DNA of 64,000 nt from Lachnospiraceae bacterium (GCA_019423745.1 JAHZAV010000002.1:86528-150527), one strand, 5' to 3'. Shown: positions 26,583 to 35,528, numbered from the stretch's first letter. The notes: generated by a model from the letters alone, not told the origin. Translations and numbers: made by a program.

Positions 26583-27458
26583 TTATTTACTTCGCTTCAA
26601 AATTTCCTTCAGCTCATCTATGGTGTACTGATAGGCAGTATTGCAAAAATGACATTTTACTTCAATATCTTTTCCTTCCTGAATCATCTCTTCTATGTCT
26701 TTTTTTCCAATGCTGACAACCGCTTGCTCCACTCGTTTCTTCGAGCAATTGCAGTAAAATTTAGTTGGCATTGTATCCGTAATTTCCAGACCCAGATTTC
26801 CCAATAATTCTTCAAGCAGCTGCTGTGGTGTGTATCCGGCATCCAGAAGCTTTGTCACAGAAGTAACCTTTTTTAAATTTTCCTCTAGCTGGTCGATGGT
26901 CTTATTTTCTGCAAAAGGCATGAGCTGAATAATAAAACCTCCTGCACATTTCACTGTATTATCTTTATCCATAAGAACCCCCAGGCCAACCGAGGAGGGT
27001 ACTTGCTCTGAGTTTGCAAAATAATAGGTGAGATCTTCTGCGATCTCACTGGTTACAAGAATTGTCTGTCCAGAGTAAGGTTCTTTTAACCCCATGTCCT
27101 TAATCACCGTCAAAAGTCCAATTCCTACTGCTCCTCCCACATCCAGTTTTCCATTCTTTGGAGGCAGCATGACATCCGGATTCAAAACATATCCTTTCAC
27201 ATTTGCATGACTATCTGCCGTAACAGTTATTCCCCCTAAAGGTCCGTCTCCACGAATTTGAAGAGTAAGCATATCTGTGTCATTTTTCATCATACTCCCC
27301 ATCATGGCTCCCGCTGTCAAAAGCCTTCCAAGAGCAGCCGTTGCCACGGGACTTGTCCCATGTCTTTTTCTGGCTTCCTCTACCATATCTTTTGTCACTG
27401 CCGCAAATGCACGAATCTGTCCCTCCGCTGCTGTTGCTCTTACGATATAATCTGTCAT
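26583..27458 (-). CDS. hslO: Redox-regulated chaperone Hsp33
   Basis: Hsp33 is a cytosolic holdase switched on by oxidation of a zinc site. The 291-residue protein starts YIVRATAAEGQIRAFAAV, typical of the family, and contains LTLQIRGDGPLGGI. The C-terminal zinc site is present in full as CNC (FYCNCSK) and CHFC about 30 residues later, i.e. the CxC-X(n)-CxxC arrangement. It begins the hslO-nadE run and has AAAGGAA before the ATG. Confidence 0.97.
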   Translation of the reverse strand: MTDYIVRATAAEGQIRAFAAVTKDMVEEARKRHGTSPVATAALGRLLTAGAMMGSMMKNDTDMLTLQIRGDGPLGGITVTADSHANVKGYVLNPDVMLPPKNGKLDVGGAVGIGLLTVIKDMGLKEPYSGQTILVTSEIAEDLTYYFANSEQVPSSVGLGVLMDKDNTVKCAGGFIIQLMPFAENKTIDQLEENLKKVTSVTKLLDAGYTPQQLLEELLGNLGLEITDTMPTKFYCNCSKKRVEQAVVSIGKKDIEEMIQEGKDIEVKCHFCNTAYQYTIDELKEILKRSK

Positions 27459-27540
27459 CTATCGAAATTCCTTTCTTTTTTAATATACTGATTTTCATTG
27501 TAATATGTTTTGTTTTGCTTTACAAGTAAAACGCAGAATC

Positions 27541-27577
27541 TTCACAAAAGGAGTGCGGTTTATTTCCCGCACTCCTT
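27541..27577 (-). terminator. Terminator of the ilvE-methyltransferase unit
   Basis: AAGGAGTGCGG and CCGCACTCCTT (27548-27577) form an 11-bp stem around the methyltransferase stop codon, followed on the minus strand by TTTTGTG. Confidence 0.8.
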
Positions 27578-28312
27578 GGCTATAATACATATTCTTTCAC
27601 TTTTTTGAGTAGGTGCTTTTTCTGTGTAAGCGTCATAAGCCGCTACAAACTGCATACCGCTTTGCTTGATCCGCTTTTTCATATCTTCAAGAGTATAGGC
27701 TCTTTGCAGGTGAATTTCCTGATATTTACGATAAAGTTGCTCTTTTTCCTTCACAAATAAAGTCAGTGCATATTCGTTGAGTCTTTCTTCCTCATCGTAA
27801 TAATTCTCCCAGATAAAGCTGCAGTCTTCCCGATCCTCGGCAATGGTCTCGTTTCCAAGAATTTCTCTGTATTTGTATTCTGTATTAAAATCAAAAAGAA
27901 AAATTCCGCCTGGATCCAAATAATTATTTACTAATCTGAAAACCTCTTCCAGATCTTCTTCCTCTGTTATATAATTCATGCAGTCACAGACACTGACAAT
28001 GGCTTTTACCGTCCCATAAAGTTCAAACTCACGCATATCCTGAAGAAGATATAAGATATCATGTCCACTCTCTGTTTTCTTATCCATGGCAATTTCCAGC
28101 ATGTCTGCTGAATTGTCTACGCCAATCATATCATAACCAAACGATGCCAATTCTTCTGTCATGCTTCCTGTACCACAGCCAAGATCCAGAACAAGGCCGC
28201 TGTCAATCCCTTCTCTAACAAGTATACTTCTTATATACTGCGCCCACTCCCCGTAAGGAACATTATCCATAAACGTATCGTAGACTTCCGCAAATCCTGT
28301 ATAACTTTCCAT
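27560..28312 (-). CDS. Class I SAM-dependent methyltransferase
   Basis: This 250-residue methyltransferase has motif I VLDLGCGTGSMTEELA near residues 42-57, motif II YDMIGVDNSADMLEIA, and the VSVCDCMNYI and FLFDFNTEYKY segments of the clostridial YqeM-like group. The methyl acceptor is unknown. Its start codon overlaps the ilvE stop (TAATG), so it is translated from the ilvE message. Whether it has a link to branched-chain amino acid metabolism is not evident from the protein. Confidence 0.88.
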   Translation of the reverse strand: MESYTGFAEVYDTFMDNVPYGEWAQYIRSILVREGIDSGLVLDLGCGTGSMTEELASFGYDMIGVDNSADMLEIAMDKKTESGHDILYLLQDMREFELYGTVKAIVSVCDCMNYITEEEDLEEVFRLVNNYLDPGGIFLFDFNTEYKYREILGNETIAEDREDCSFIWENYYDEEERLNEYALTLFVKEKEQLYRKYQEIHLQRAYTLEDMKKRIKQSGMQFVAAYDAYTEKAPTQKSERICIIAKECGK

Positions 28313-29337
28313 TAGCAGATCGTATGAATCCAGCCTTCCGGAGCTTCAATGTGCCCCATCTGGATTCCAGTGAGTGTGTCATAAAGTTTCTGGATAGTCG
28401 GTCCCATCTTCTCCATTCCGCTCGGGAAGCAGATTTCCTTATCATGGTCCACAATTTTTCCTACCGGGGAAATAACAGCTGCTGTTCCGCACAGACCACA
28501 TTCTGCAAAATCCTTCACTTCATCCAGATAAACTTCTCTTTCCTCTGTCTTCAGCCCTAAATACTTCTCAGCCACATAAAGAAGAGAACGTCTCGTAATA
28601 GACGGCAAAATTGTACTGGACTTCGGTGTAACTACTGTGTTGTCCTTTGTTATAAAAATAAAGTTTGCTCCACCTGTTTCCTCTACTTTCGTTCTTGTCG
28701 CCGCATCAAGATACATATTCTCATCATAACCATTCTGATGTGCATCAACAATAGCATAAAGACTCATCGCATAGTTTAATCCTGCCTTTACATGTCCTGT
28801 TCCATGCGGTGCTGCACGGTCATAATCACATACACGGATTGTAATTGGTTTTGCCCCGCCTTTGAAATATGGACCTACCGGCGTAGTAAATACTCGGAAC
28901 TGATATTCATCAGCCGGCTTAACGCCAATAACAGGATTTGATCCAAACATATATGGACGAATATATAATGTTGCCCCAGAACCATATGGTGGAACATATG
29001 CAGCATTGGCTTCTACTACTTTGTGAACTGCCTCTATAAAACGCTCTTCCGGAAATACCGGCATCTCCAGGCGGGCTGCAGAATCCGCCATTCTCTTTGC
29101 ATTGAGATCCGGTCGAAATGTTACGATATGTCCATCCTCTGTCGTATATGCTTTCAACCCTTCAAAGCATGTCTGTGCATATTGGAGAACACAGGCGCAC
29201 TCGTTAAGTACAATATTGGCATCGGAGGTTAAAGCCCCTTCATCCCATGCTCCGTTTTTATAATTGGAAACATATCTCATATCTGTCTGCATATAAGCAA
29301 AACCCAGATTTGACCAGTCAATATTTTTCTTTTCCAT
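28312..29337 (-). CDS. ilvE: Branched-chain amino acid aminotransferase
   Basis: This is a class IV PLP-dependent aminotransferase of 341 residues, the bacterial/eukaryal type II BCAT length. It interconverts Val, Leu and Ile with their keto acids. The schiff-base Lys lies in GHVKAGLNYAMSLYA (residue ~195), with EETGGANFIFITKDNTVVTP and SSTILPSITRRSLL contacting PLP phosphate, and TAAVISPVG near the end. GGAGGAATT precedes the ATG. It has its own promoter, 133 nt after ilvN, in line with ilvBN and the T-box. Confidence 0.96.
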   Translation of the reverse strand: MEKKNIDWSNLGFAYMQTDMRYVSNYKNGAWDEGALTSDANIVLNECACVLQYAQTCFEGLKAYTTEDGHIVTFRPDLNAKRMADSAARLEMPVFPEERFIEAVHKVVEANAAYVPPYGSGATLYIRPYMFGSNPVIGVKPADEYQFRVFTTPVGPYFKGGAKPITIRVCDYDRAAPHGTGHVKAGLNYAMSLYAIVDAHQNGYDENMYLDAATRTKVEETGGANFIFITKDNTVVTPKSSTILPSITRRSLLYVAEKYLGLKTEEREVYLDEVKDFAECGLCGTAAVISPVGKIVDHDKEICFPSGMEKMGPTIQKLYDTLTGIQMGHIEAPEGWIHTIC

Positions 29338-29380
29338 GGATAATTCCTCCGTTCCTGATTTGATTTTCTAATCTTTTCTC

Positions 29381-29409
29381 ATTATAATACTGTGATATTG
29401 AAAATTCAA
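29381..29409 (-). promoter_or_regulatory. SigA promoter of ilvE
   Basis: On the minus strand TTGAAT (29409-29404), a 17-base spacer and TATAAT (29386-29381) lie about 45 bases before the ilvE ATG. ilvE can therefore be transcribed independently of the T-box leader. Confidence 0.75.
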
Positions 29410-29470
29410 GAGTGCGCTCTGTTTTTTATTTCATAAAACTAACTCTTCTTCTCCAGACGCAAAATCCTGC

Positions 29471-29980
29471 TTAACGCTCCATCATACTAATGGATTCGAT
29501 TCCTACGCTCCCGCCTCTTACTACTTCAATACTTTTAAATTCCTCTTTCATTAATTTGATAACTGCATCGTTTTTTGTTGCAGTCTGAACAAATTCTAAA
29601 AGAAGACTGTCCTTTCCATAATCAATAACTTTTGCCTTAAATGTCTCCGCAATTTGAAACGCTTCAATTTTATCTTCAGGAAGACAATTTTTTACTTTAA
29701 TATAAAGAATCTCCTTCATTCGCACAAAAATGTCTGTAAAGTCGATTACCTTTATAACTTCTACAAGTCGGTTCAGCTGTTTCTTGATCTGTTCAAACGT
29801 TTCATCATCGCTAACGGTAGCAATTGTCATACGAGATACCGTTGGATCCTCTGTTGTTCCAACTGTAAGGCTGTCAAGATTATATGATTTTCCGGAAAAT
29901 AGTCCGGAAATTTTGGAGAGAACACCCACCTGATTCTCTACATACAGGGATATCCATCTTTTTTTCATTGTACTGTTCAT
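29471..29980 (-). CDS. ilvN: Acetolactate synthase small (regulatory) subunit
   Basis: This 169-residue regulatory subunit of acetohydroxyacid synthase binds Val for feedback inhibition. The N-terminal ACT domain reads WISLYVENQVGVLSKISGLF, then SGKSYNLDSLTVGTTEDPTVSRMTI (in two parts: YNLDSLTVG, TVSRMTIAT). The C-terminal domain contains ELLFVRM-like IFVRMKEILYIKV and the ending RGGSVGIESISMMER. It lies 18 nt after ilvB and is preceded by AAAGGAGAG. IlvH is an equivalent name. Confidence 0.95.
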   Translation of the reverse strand: MNSTMKKRWISLYVENQVGVLSKISGLFSGKSYNLDSLTVGTTEDPTVSRMTIATVSDDETFEQIKKQLNRLVEVIKVIDFTDIFVRMKEILYIKVKNCLPEDKIEAFQIAETFKAKVIDYGKDSLLLEFVQTATKNDAVIKLMKEEFKSIEVVRGGSVGIESISMMER

Positions 29981-29998
29981 TTTTTTCTCTCCTTTCTC

Positions 29999-31717
29999 CT
30001 AGCAATCCATAATCATATTTTCTAATGTTCCTCCCGGCTGGATCATAGGATATACCAGATCCTCCGGATCAATCAAAAATTCAATAACAACAGGAACTTT
30101 ACTCTTCTTTGCCTCTTCAAATGCAGGTTTTATCTCTTCCTTTTTCTCTACCCGTATTCCTTTTGCCCCATAGCTTTCTGCCAGTTTGACAAAATCCGGT
30201 GTATAAGGAGGGCATTCCACTTCCCCGCATTTTCCTCTGCAAGCTGCTCCTGACCGCAGACAAGTCATGGAATACCTTTTTCCATAAAATAGTTTCTGCC
30301 ACTGACGTACCATTCCGAGTACACTGTTATTAAAAATGCAGCTAATAATTGGGAGTTCCTCCAGTACTGCTGTAGCCAGTTCCTGTATATTCATCTGCAT
30401 TCCTCCATCTCCGGAAATGGAAATTACAGGTTTATCAGGATTTCCAATCTTAGCTCCTATGGCTCCTGGAAGTCCATATCCCATTGTCCCAAGTCCTCCA
30501 GACATAATAAGCTGCTTACCTGGTTTCAGTTCCAAAAACTGTGCTGTGAACATTTGATGCTGACCTACATCTGTCACAACAATTGCTTCTTCAAAACTCT
30601 CATTAATTTCATCAATAATATCTTTTGGAGTCATAATAGGGCGTTTTTTCATAACAAGAGGATGTTCTGCCTTCCAGGCAGAAATCTGATCCATCCAGCT
30701 CTTTGTCTCATATGTTTCCACATATTCCAACATTTTTTCAATAGCCTCATGAGCATCTGCAACAATTGGCACATCAACTTGGACATTTCTTGAAATAGCC
30801 GATGTATCAATATCAATATGTACAATCTTTGCATTGGGAGCAAAGGAATGAAGCTTTCCGGTAATACGGTCATTAAATCTGGTACCAATAGAAAATAACA
30901 AGTCACAATTGTTTACTGCCATATTTGCTGCATATGCACCATGCATGCCCAGATTACCGATAAAAAGTGGATGGTTGGTTGGAATAGCTCCCCGTCCCAT
31001 AACTGTTGTCACAACAGGAACATTTGTTTTATCTACCAGCTTGGTAAATAATTCCTGTGCATGAGCAATGTTGACTCCGCCGCCGGCAAGAAAAAGTGGC
31101 TTCTTGGCTTTTCCAATCATTTTAATTGCACGTTTTAACTGTCCAATATGGACATGTGTATTAGGCTTATACCCTCTAATATTTACCTCTGTCGGATAAT
31201 CCGCACTTCCCAGCTCTCCCATAACATCCTTTGGCAGATCAATAAGCACCGGACCTGGCCGCCCGGTTCTTGCAATGTAAAATGCTTCCTTGATAATTCT
31301 TCCCAGATCTTCTCTATTTCTGACTGTTACTCCGTATTTCGTAATGCTTCTTGTAATTCCTACAATATCTACTTCCTGGAAAGCGTCATTTCCAATAAGA
31401 TGCTTTGCTACCTGTCCAGTAAAGCATACCAGAGGTACACTGTCATAATTGGCTGTAGCCAGGCCGGTAACCAGGTTTGTTGCTCCGGGACCGCTGGTAA
31501 CAAGGCATACCCCTACTTTCCCAGTCGTTCTGGCATATGCATCTGCCTCATGAACCAGTGCAATTTCCTGCCTTGGCAAAATAACTTTCGTATAATCCTG
31601 CTTATATAGCTCATCGCTGATATCAATCGTACAGGCTCCCGGGTATCCGAAGATTGTATCCACTCCCTCTTCCCTTAAAGCCTTTACCAGTAATTTGTTT
31701 CCAGATATTTTCTTCAT
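29999..31717 (-). CDS. ilvB: Acetolactate synthase large (catalytic) subunit
   Basis: This ThDP- and FAD-dependent enzyme condenses two pyruvates, or pyruvate with 2-ketobutyrate, at the start of branched-chain amino acid synthesis. The ~572-residue protein shows the N-terminal catalytic Glu region PRQEIALVHEADAYAR, the FAD region with GRGAIPTNHPLFIGNLGMHG, and the ThDP-binding motif ISGDGGMQMNIQELATA. An insert CLRSGAACRGKCGEVECPPY near residue 505 adds four cysteines to the usual C-terminal domain. The upstream in-frame ATG at 31744 is inferior; ATG 31717 has AAGGAGG at the right distance. It is controlled by the T-box leader upstream. Confidence 0.95.
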   Translation of the reverse strand: MKKISGNKLLVKALREEGVDTIFGYPGACTIDISDELYKQDYTKVILPRQEIALVHEADAYARTTGKVGVCLVTSGPGATNLVTGLATANYDSVPLVCFTGQVAKHLIGNDAFQEVDIVGITRSITKYGVTVRNREDLGRIIKEAFYIARTGRPGPVLIDLPKDVMGELGSADYPTEVNIRGYKPNTHVHIGQLKRAIKMIGKAKKPLFLAGGGVNIAHAQELFTKLVDKTNVPVVTTVMGRGAIPTNHPLFIGNLGMHGAYAANMAVNNCDLLFSIGTRFNDRITGKLHSFAPNAKIVHIDIDTSAISRNVQVDVPIVADAHEAIEKMLEYVETYETKSWMDQISAWKAEHPLVMKKRPIMTPKDIIDEINESFEEAIVVTDVGQHQMFTAQFLELKPGKQLIMSGGLGTMGYGLPGAIGAKIGNPDKPVISISGDGGMQMNIQELATAVLEELPIISCIFNNSVLGMVRQWQKLFYGKRYSMTCLRSGAACRGKCGEVECPPYTPDFVKLAESYGAKGIRVEKKEEIKPAFEEAKKSKVPVVIEFLIDPEDLVYPMIQPGGTLENMIMDC

Positions 31718-31771
31718 ATAGTTACCTCCTTTTTGATTTATCATGAAATCGAAAAGACATTCTTAGGAAAT

Positions 31772-32126
31772 AAAAAGCCCTAAGCCGAAAGCTTAGGGCG
31801 AATCCTTCATCCGTGTTACCACCTAAATTCAGAAACAATAGTCTCTGCACTCTGCCAGTACAGGAATCTTTTTAATAATGAATGTTAAAATTCCGATACC
31901 GCTTCCTTTAACGCCGGAAATACGTTGAATCCTACTGACAGGGAAAACATCCTGCATTTTCTCCTCTGTTCGGTTCACTGCTCGAAGGCTACTTCCATAA
32001 ACCCTTCATGAAGATTTACACCAGCCATCTTCTCTCTTGGCATCCGGCGTTTATGTACTCCTCCTTGTCATAGCATTTCTCTGATAAGTTCTTTTCATAC
32101 TTTAATGTTATAAAATCTGGTAAATT
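31772..32126 (-). ncRNA. T-box leader (tRNA-sensing riboswitch) of ilvBN
   Basis: On the minus strand the transcript has a Stem I with AGTA (32059-32056) opposite GAA (31995-31993), flanked by CATAAAC/GTTTATG and AAGG/CCTT helices. This is the specifier-loop architecture. The three bases after GAA are GTA (31992-31990), suggesting a Val codon. The T-box sequence AGGTGGTAACACGG is at 31824-31811. The terminator stem GCCCTAAGC/GCTTAGGGC (31799-31777) is followed by TTTTT. Uncharged tRNA should stabilise an antiterminator. The structure class is very probable; the Val assignment is moderate. Confidence 0.92.
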
Positions 32127-32132
32127 AGTGAT

Positions 32133-32162
32133 ATTATACTGGATATTTCCCAACCTTGTCAA
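32133..32162 (-). promoter_or_regulatory. SigA promoter of the ilvBN T-box transcript
   Basis: TTGACA (32162-32157), 18 bases, TATAAT (32138-32133) on the minus strand, both consensus. It fires into the T-box leader. Confidence 0.85.
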
Positions 32163-32215
32163 GCTTGCAAATTTATCCTCTTTTCTATATTAAATATGCT
32201 ATTTGTCCATTTAAT

Positions 32216-32884
32216 CTATTTGGGAGCAATCCATTCTTCTTCCGGAAATGCATTCATATCCTCTATTTCTACAATCTGATAGGCTCCGTCTTTGTAATAG
32301 GCTGGCTTCATACCGCCAGTCTGAAAAGCCCGAACCAAGTCTTTTTCTGATCGAATTTCCATTGGAAAATACGTAGCGCATACCCCCACTTTTTCCGGCA
32401 CATGACAGTCACTTGCTCCTACAGGAATTAAATTCAGCTTTTTTGCATATTCCGCTGCCTTCATACACGCTTCTCTGTGTGTACTGCCATTAAGCACCTC
32501 AATTCCTGAAAGTCCTGTCACCTCATCAAGATGTTCTTCCATCCCTCTTCGGTTATTCCTAAAAGGATGTGCGCTGTAGCAAACACCTCCCTGTGAAGTG
32601 ACAAAATCAACAAATTCCTGTGCACTTATACGCTCTCTTGGATAATCCTCAATCCCATACGCTATGATATCTCCTTGAAGAGAATAAAATTCAATTCCTA
32701 CAAAAATGGGATATCCTGTTTTTGCTGAATATTCTTTTGCAAAAGAACGAATGTCCATATTGTCATGATCGGTAATACATATAGCATCCAATCCTTTTTT
32801 CTTCGCAATTTCCACGATTTCTTCCAATGTAAGATAACTGTCCCCTGAATTTCTCATCTCGTGCATATGTAAATCGATGAACAC
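32216..32884 (-). CDS. PHP-domain metal-dependent phosphoesterase
   Basis: This ~222-residue PHP-fold hydrolase has DLHMHEM, ITDHDNM, GIEF, SAHPF and ASDCHVPE as metal-ligand motifs, in the expected order and nearly as a stand-alone domain. Many such proteins hydrolyse nucleotides or small phosphates; the substrate is unknown. An open frame extends upstream to 33040, but that part overlaps the glycosyltransferase gene. The GTG at 32884 has AAGGAGGG six bases upstream and gives the canonical start VFIDLHMH. The start is therefore well supported. It is the last gene of the thyA-folA-GT4 run. Confidence 0.9.
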   Translation of the reverse strand: MFIDLHMHEMRNSGDSYLTLEEIVEIAKKKGLDAICITDHDNMDIRSFAKEYSAKTGYPIFVGIEFYSLQGDIIAYGIEDYPRERISAQEFVDFVTSQGGVCYSAHPFRNNRRGMEEHLDEVTGLSGIEVLNGSTHREACMKAAEYAKKLNLIPVGASDCHVPEKVGVCATYFPMEIRSEKDLVRAFQTGGMKPAYYKDGAYQIVEIEDMNAFPEEEWIAPK

Positions 32885-32900
32885 AATATCCCTCCTTATG

Positions 32901-34154
32901 TTATTCCTTTTCTGAAGACCTATTTCCCGGACATAATACTCTTCTGCAAACTGCACTCCAAGAAATTTCAGAAAGATCAGGGATTGGCTGTCTTCCTGCT
33001 GCAATTGCCGCTGCAATCTGATTCGCCAATTCCCGTTCAAACTGCTCCAGTTCTTCTTTTAATTCTCCATATATCTGTCTTTCTCCTGACACACCCGGCA
33101 TTTTTACATAAAAAACAGGTGCCTCCGGCACTGCACTGCTAAGGAATGGTCGGATTCCAGGAAGATCTGTCACTACAGCCCTGTCTCCGCAGGCAAGTGC
33201 TTCAATCAGAGTAAGTGGAAGACCTTCCCCAAAAGAAGGCAAAACAAACACTTCTGATTCCTGATATTTTAAAGCAAGCTCCTTTTGGGGTAATCGTCCC
33301 AGAAAGGTAACTGGAATAGGGGATGCTTTGGCAATATTCTGAATTCTTTTATATTCTTCCTGGTTGCCGCTCCCTCCAGCAAGCGAAAGACTGACAGATC
33401 CTGCTGTTTTTGCAAAAGCAGGATCTCCTTCTAGCTTTTCTGCCAAATAATTCATACTCTTAATCAAGCTTGCAGCTCCCTTTCGCTGCGTAATTTTACC
33501 TGCAAATATGATTCTTGTTTCTCTTCCTGCCTTTTTTTCTACTTCACTCTCGCAGAAAATTTCACTATTATACCCAATTCCAGAAAGATAAATCCTCTGC
33601 TCTTTCACAGGATATATTTCCAGAATTTCCTGTTTCTGCTCTTCATGAAGAGCATAAATCCTGTCAAGAGCTGCTATTTGTTCTTTGATATAATTCCGTT
33701 TCAGTCCATGGTTTCTCATTTGTATCAAATCTGTATTGTGACAAAACCCATAAACAGGAATTCCACCGGAACATTCTTTTGCAATAGCTGTGGTAAGATA
33801 GAGGTGATGGCTTAAAATTAAATCGGGGCGGAACTGAGCCACCGCCTCTTTAATTCTTCTTCGAAATGCCGTCATAAACTTTTCTACCATCTCTTCTGTC
33901 ATGGTACGGTATACTGTGCTCTCATAAGGCATCTCATCAGACATTCCGGCAATAGCAAAAGGTAACTCCTCTGTATGAAAATAAACAAAAAACTGCTGTA
34001 CACCCGGCGGTAAAAGAACTTTGTCATCTGGGTACACACCGGCAATCACCGCCTGCTTATGCCCTTCACGGTCAAATTCCTTTACAAGCTCTGACAGATA
34101 AACGCCACTTCCCGTACTGTCTGGCTTCTGCGCTGTGATATTCAGTATTCTCAT
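32901..34154 (-). CDS. Glycosyltransferase family 4 protein
   Basis: This 417-residue GT-B glycosyltransferase has an N-terminal acceptor domain with GSGVYLSELVKEFDREGHKQAVIAG, of which GSGVYLSELV is the loop after strand 1. A C-terminal nucleotide-sugar domain begins at IIFAGKITQRKGAASLIKSM and carries VFVLPSFGEGLPLTLIEALACGDRAV, the E-x7-E motif (FGEGLPLTLIEA). It is cytosolic, perhaps acting on an envelope lipid or on a small molecule; the acceptor is unknown. Its position six bases after folA and sixteen before the PHP gene is odd for such an enzyme. The start has AAGGAT at longish spacing. Confidence 0.88.
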   Translation of the reverse strand: MRILNITAQKPDSTGSGVYLSELVKEFDREGHKQAVIAGVYPDDKVLLPPGVQQFFVYFHTEELPFAIAGMSDEMPYESTVYRTMTEEMVEKFMTAFRRRIKEAVAQFRPDLILSHHLYLTTAIAKECSGGIPVYGFCHNTDLIQMRNHGLKRNYIKEQIAALDRIYALHEEQKQEILEIYPVKEQRIYLSGIGYNSEIFCESEVEKKAGRETRIIFAGKITQRKGAASLIKSMNYLAEKLEGDPAFAKTAGSVSLSLAGGSGNQEEYKRIQNIAKASPIPVTFLGRLPQKELALKYQESEVFVLPSFGEGLPLTLIEALACGDRAVVTDLPGIRPFLSSAVPEAPVFYVKMPGVSGERQIYGELKEELEQFERELANQIAAAIAAGRQPIPDLSEISWSAVCRRVLCPGNRSSEKE

Positions 34155-34159
34155 TTCTT

Positions 34160-34651
34160 TTAGGATATCCTTTCATAGACCGTGAAATAATATTCCAGGT
34201 CGAAATATGTCTGTTCATCACTGATTTTTGTCATTTTCCAATCAGGATCTGCATCCAAATTCGGGAACCATGTATCTGCATCATAAGCATGTTCCGTTTT
34301 TGTTACATACGCCCGGCTGCAATAGGGAAGAAGGCTTCGATAAATACTCTCTCCACCTATGACATATATCTCTTCCTGATTATATTTTTTTAATTCTTCC
34401 ATAAGTTCTTCCATATTGTGCACCAAGACAGCCCCCGATGCTTTATAATTTTTATCGGAAGTCAATGCAATATTAGTACGGTTTTTCAGCGGCTGCCCTC
34501 CTGGAAAACTTTCCAATGTCTTCCGCCCCATCACAACAACTTTTCCTGTTGTAGTTTCGCGAAAAAATTTCATATCCTGTGGAATACTTACCAACAGTTT
34601 ATTTCCTTTCCCAATTGCCCAGTTTTTATCAACATTTACAATTAAGTTCAT
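34160..34651 (-). CDS. folA: Dihydrofolate reductase
   Basis: This 163-residue enzyme reduces dihydrofolate to tetrahydrofolate with NADPH. NLIVNVDKNWAIGKGNKLL is the N-terminal strand and Met20-loop region, PQDMKFFRETT carries the substrate-binding acid (Asp), VVMGRKTLESFPGGQPL contains the cofactor-binding GRKT, and IYVIGGESIYRSLLPYC is the family signature with the GGxxxY glycine pair. It lies downstream of thyA by 28 nt, the usual thyA-folA pairing that recycles the dihydrofolate made by ThyA. AAGGGAG precedes the start. Confidence 0.97.
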   Translation of the reverse strand: MNLIVNVDKNWAIGKGNKLLVSIPQDMKFFRETTTGKVVVMGRKTLESFPGGQPLKNRTNIALTSDKNYKASGAVLVHNMEELMEELKKYNQEEIYVIGGESIYRSLLPYCSRAYVTKTEHAYDADTWFPNLDADPDWKMTKISDEQTYFDLEYYFTVYERIS

Positions 34652-34679
34652 TTCTTTCTCCCTTATAATTCACCAAAAA

Positions 34680-35528
34680 TTATATAGCTACCGGTATATT
34701 TTTTATCTGTTCATGAGTTTCGTAATCAATTAATTTAACATCGTCTGGTGTAAAATCATAAAAATTCTTCACTTCCGGATTCAGCCAGAACTTTGGCGCC
34801 GGAAGAGGCTCCCTGCTAATCAGCTCCTCAATCATAGAAATATGCCGGTCATAGATATGAGCATCTGCAATCACATGAACAAATTCTCCCACCTTCATAT
34901 CACAAACCTGAGCTAACATATGAAGCAGTACAGCATATTGGCATACGTTCCAGTTATTTGCGGCCAAAACATCCTGAGATCTCTGATTTAAAATACCATT
35001 CAAAGTCAGTTTTTCGCTGTTTTTTTCCTTTGTTACATTAAAAGTCATACTGTAAGCACAAGGATACAGTGCCATTTCATGCAAATCCTGATGAACATAG
35101 ATATTAGTCATAATCCTTCTGCTATAAGGATTATTCTTCAGATCAAATATAACCCGGTCAACCTGATCCATCATGCCTTCTTTATACTGATGCTTTACCT
35201 GCATCTGATAACCATAGGCTTTTCCAATCGAACCATTTTCATCAGCCCAACTATCCCAAATATGAGATTTTAAATCGTGTATATTATTTGACTTTTTCTG
35301 CCAAATCCACAGCAATTCATCTGTACAGCTCTTGATAGCCGTTCGTCTAAGTGTCAGAGCCGGAAATTCCTTTGACAGATCATAACGATTTACAACCCCA
35401 AATTTTTTTATTGTATAGGCAGGTGTTCCATCTTCCCATACTGGACGCACTTTTTCCCCTTCTGTGCTTGTTCCATTATCAATAATATCCCTGCACATTT
35501 GAATAAAGACATTGTCTGCATAGCTCAT
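34680..35528 (-). CDS. thyA: Thymidylate synthase, divergent active site
   Basis: ThyA methylates dUMP to dTMP using methylenetetrahydrofolate. The 282-residue protein keeps the ELLWIWQ and WDSWADENGSIGKAYG segments, the phosphate-binding pair SRRIM, the catalytic Cys in LYPCAY, QRSQDV, the NNWNVCQYAVLLHMLAQ helix and the DAHIYDRH motif. However, classical ThyAs have PCH followed by a QF pair, whereas here the Cys is followed by Ala-Tyr and then MTFNV. The His next to the nucleophile and the Gln are therefore missing. The start overlaps the stop of the GNAT gene (ATGA), so it is coupled to it. Function is probable from context with folA. Confidence 0.9.
   Translation of the reverse strand: MSYADNVFIQMCRDIIDNGTSTEGEKVRPVWEDGTPAYTIKKFGVVNRYDLSKEFPALTLRRTAIKSCTDELLWIWQKKSNNIHDLKSHIWDSWADENGSIGKAYGYQMQVKHQYKEGMMDQVDRVIFDLKNNPYSRRIMTNIYVHQDLHEMALYPCAYSMTFNVTKEKNSEKLTLNGILNQRSQDVLAANNWNVCQYAVLLHMLAQVCDMKVGEFVHVIADAHIYDRHISMIEELISREPLPAPKFWLNPEVKNFYDFTPDDVKLIDYETHEQIKNIPVAI

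Noticed and set aside
32885..33040. A longer start of the PHP protein
   Set aside because: The extension overlaps the glycosyltransferase gene in another frame and lacks a ribosome binding site, whereas GTG 32884 has AAGGAGGG at ideal distance.
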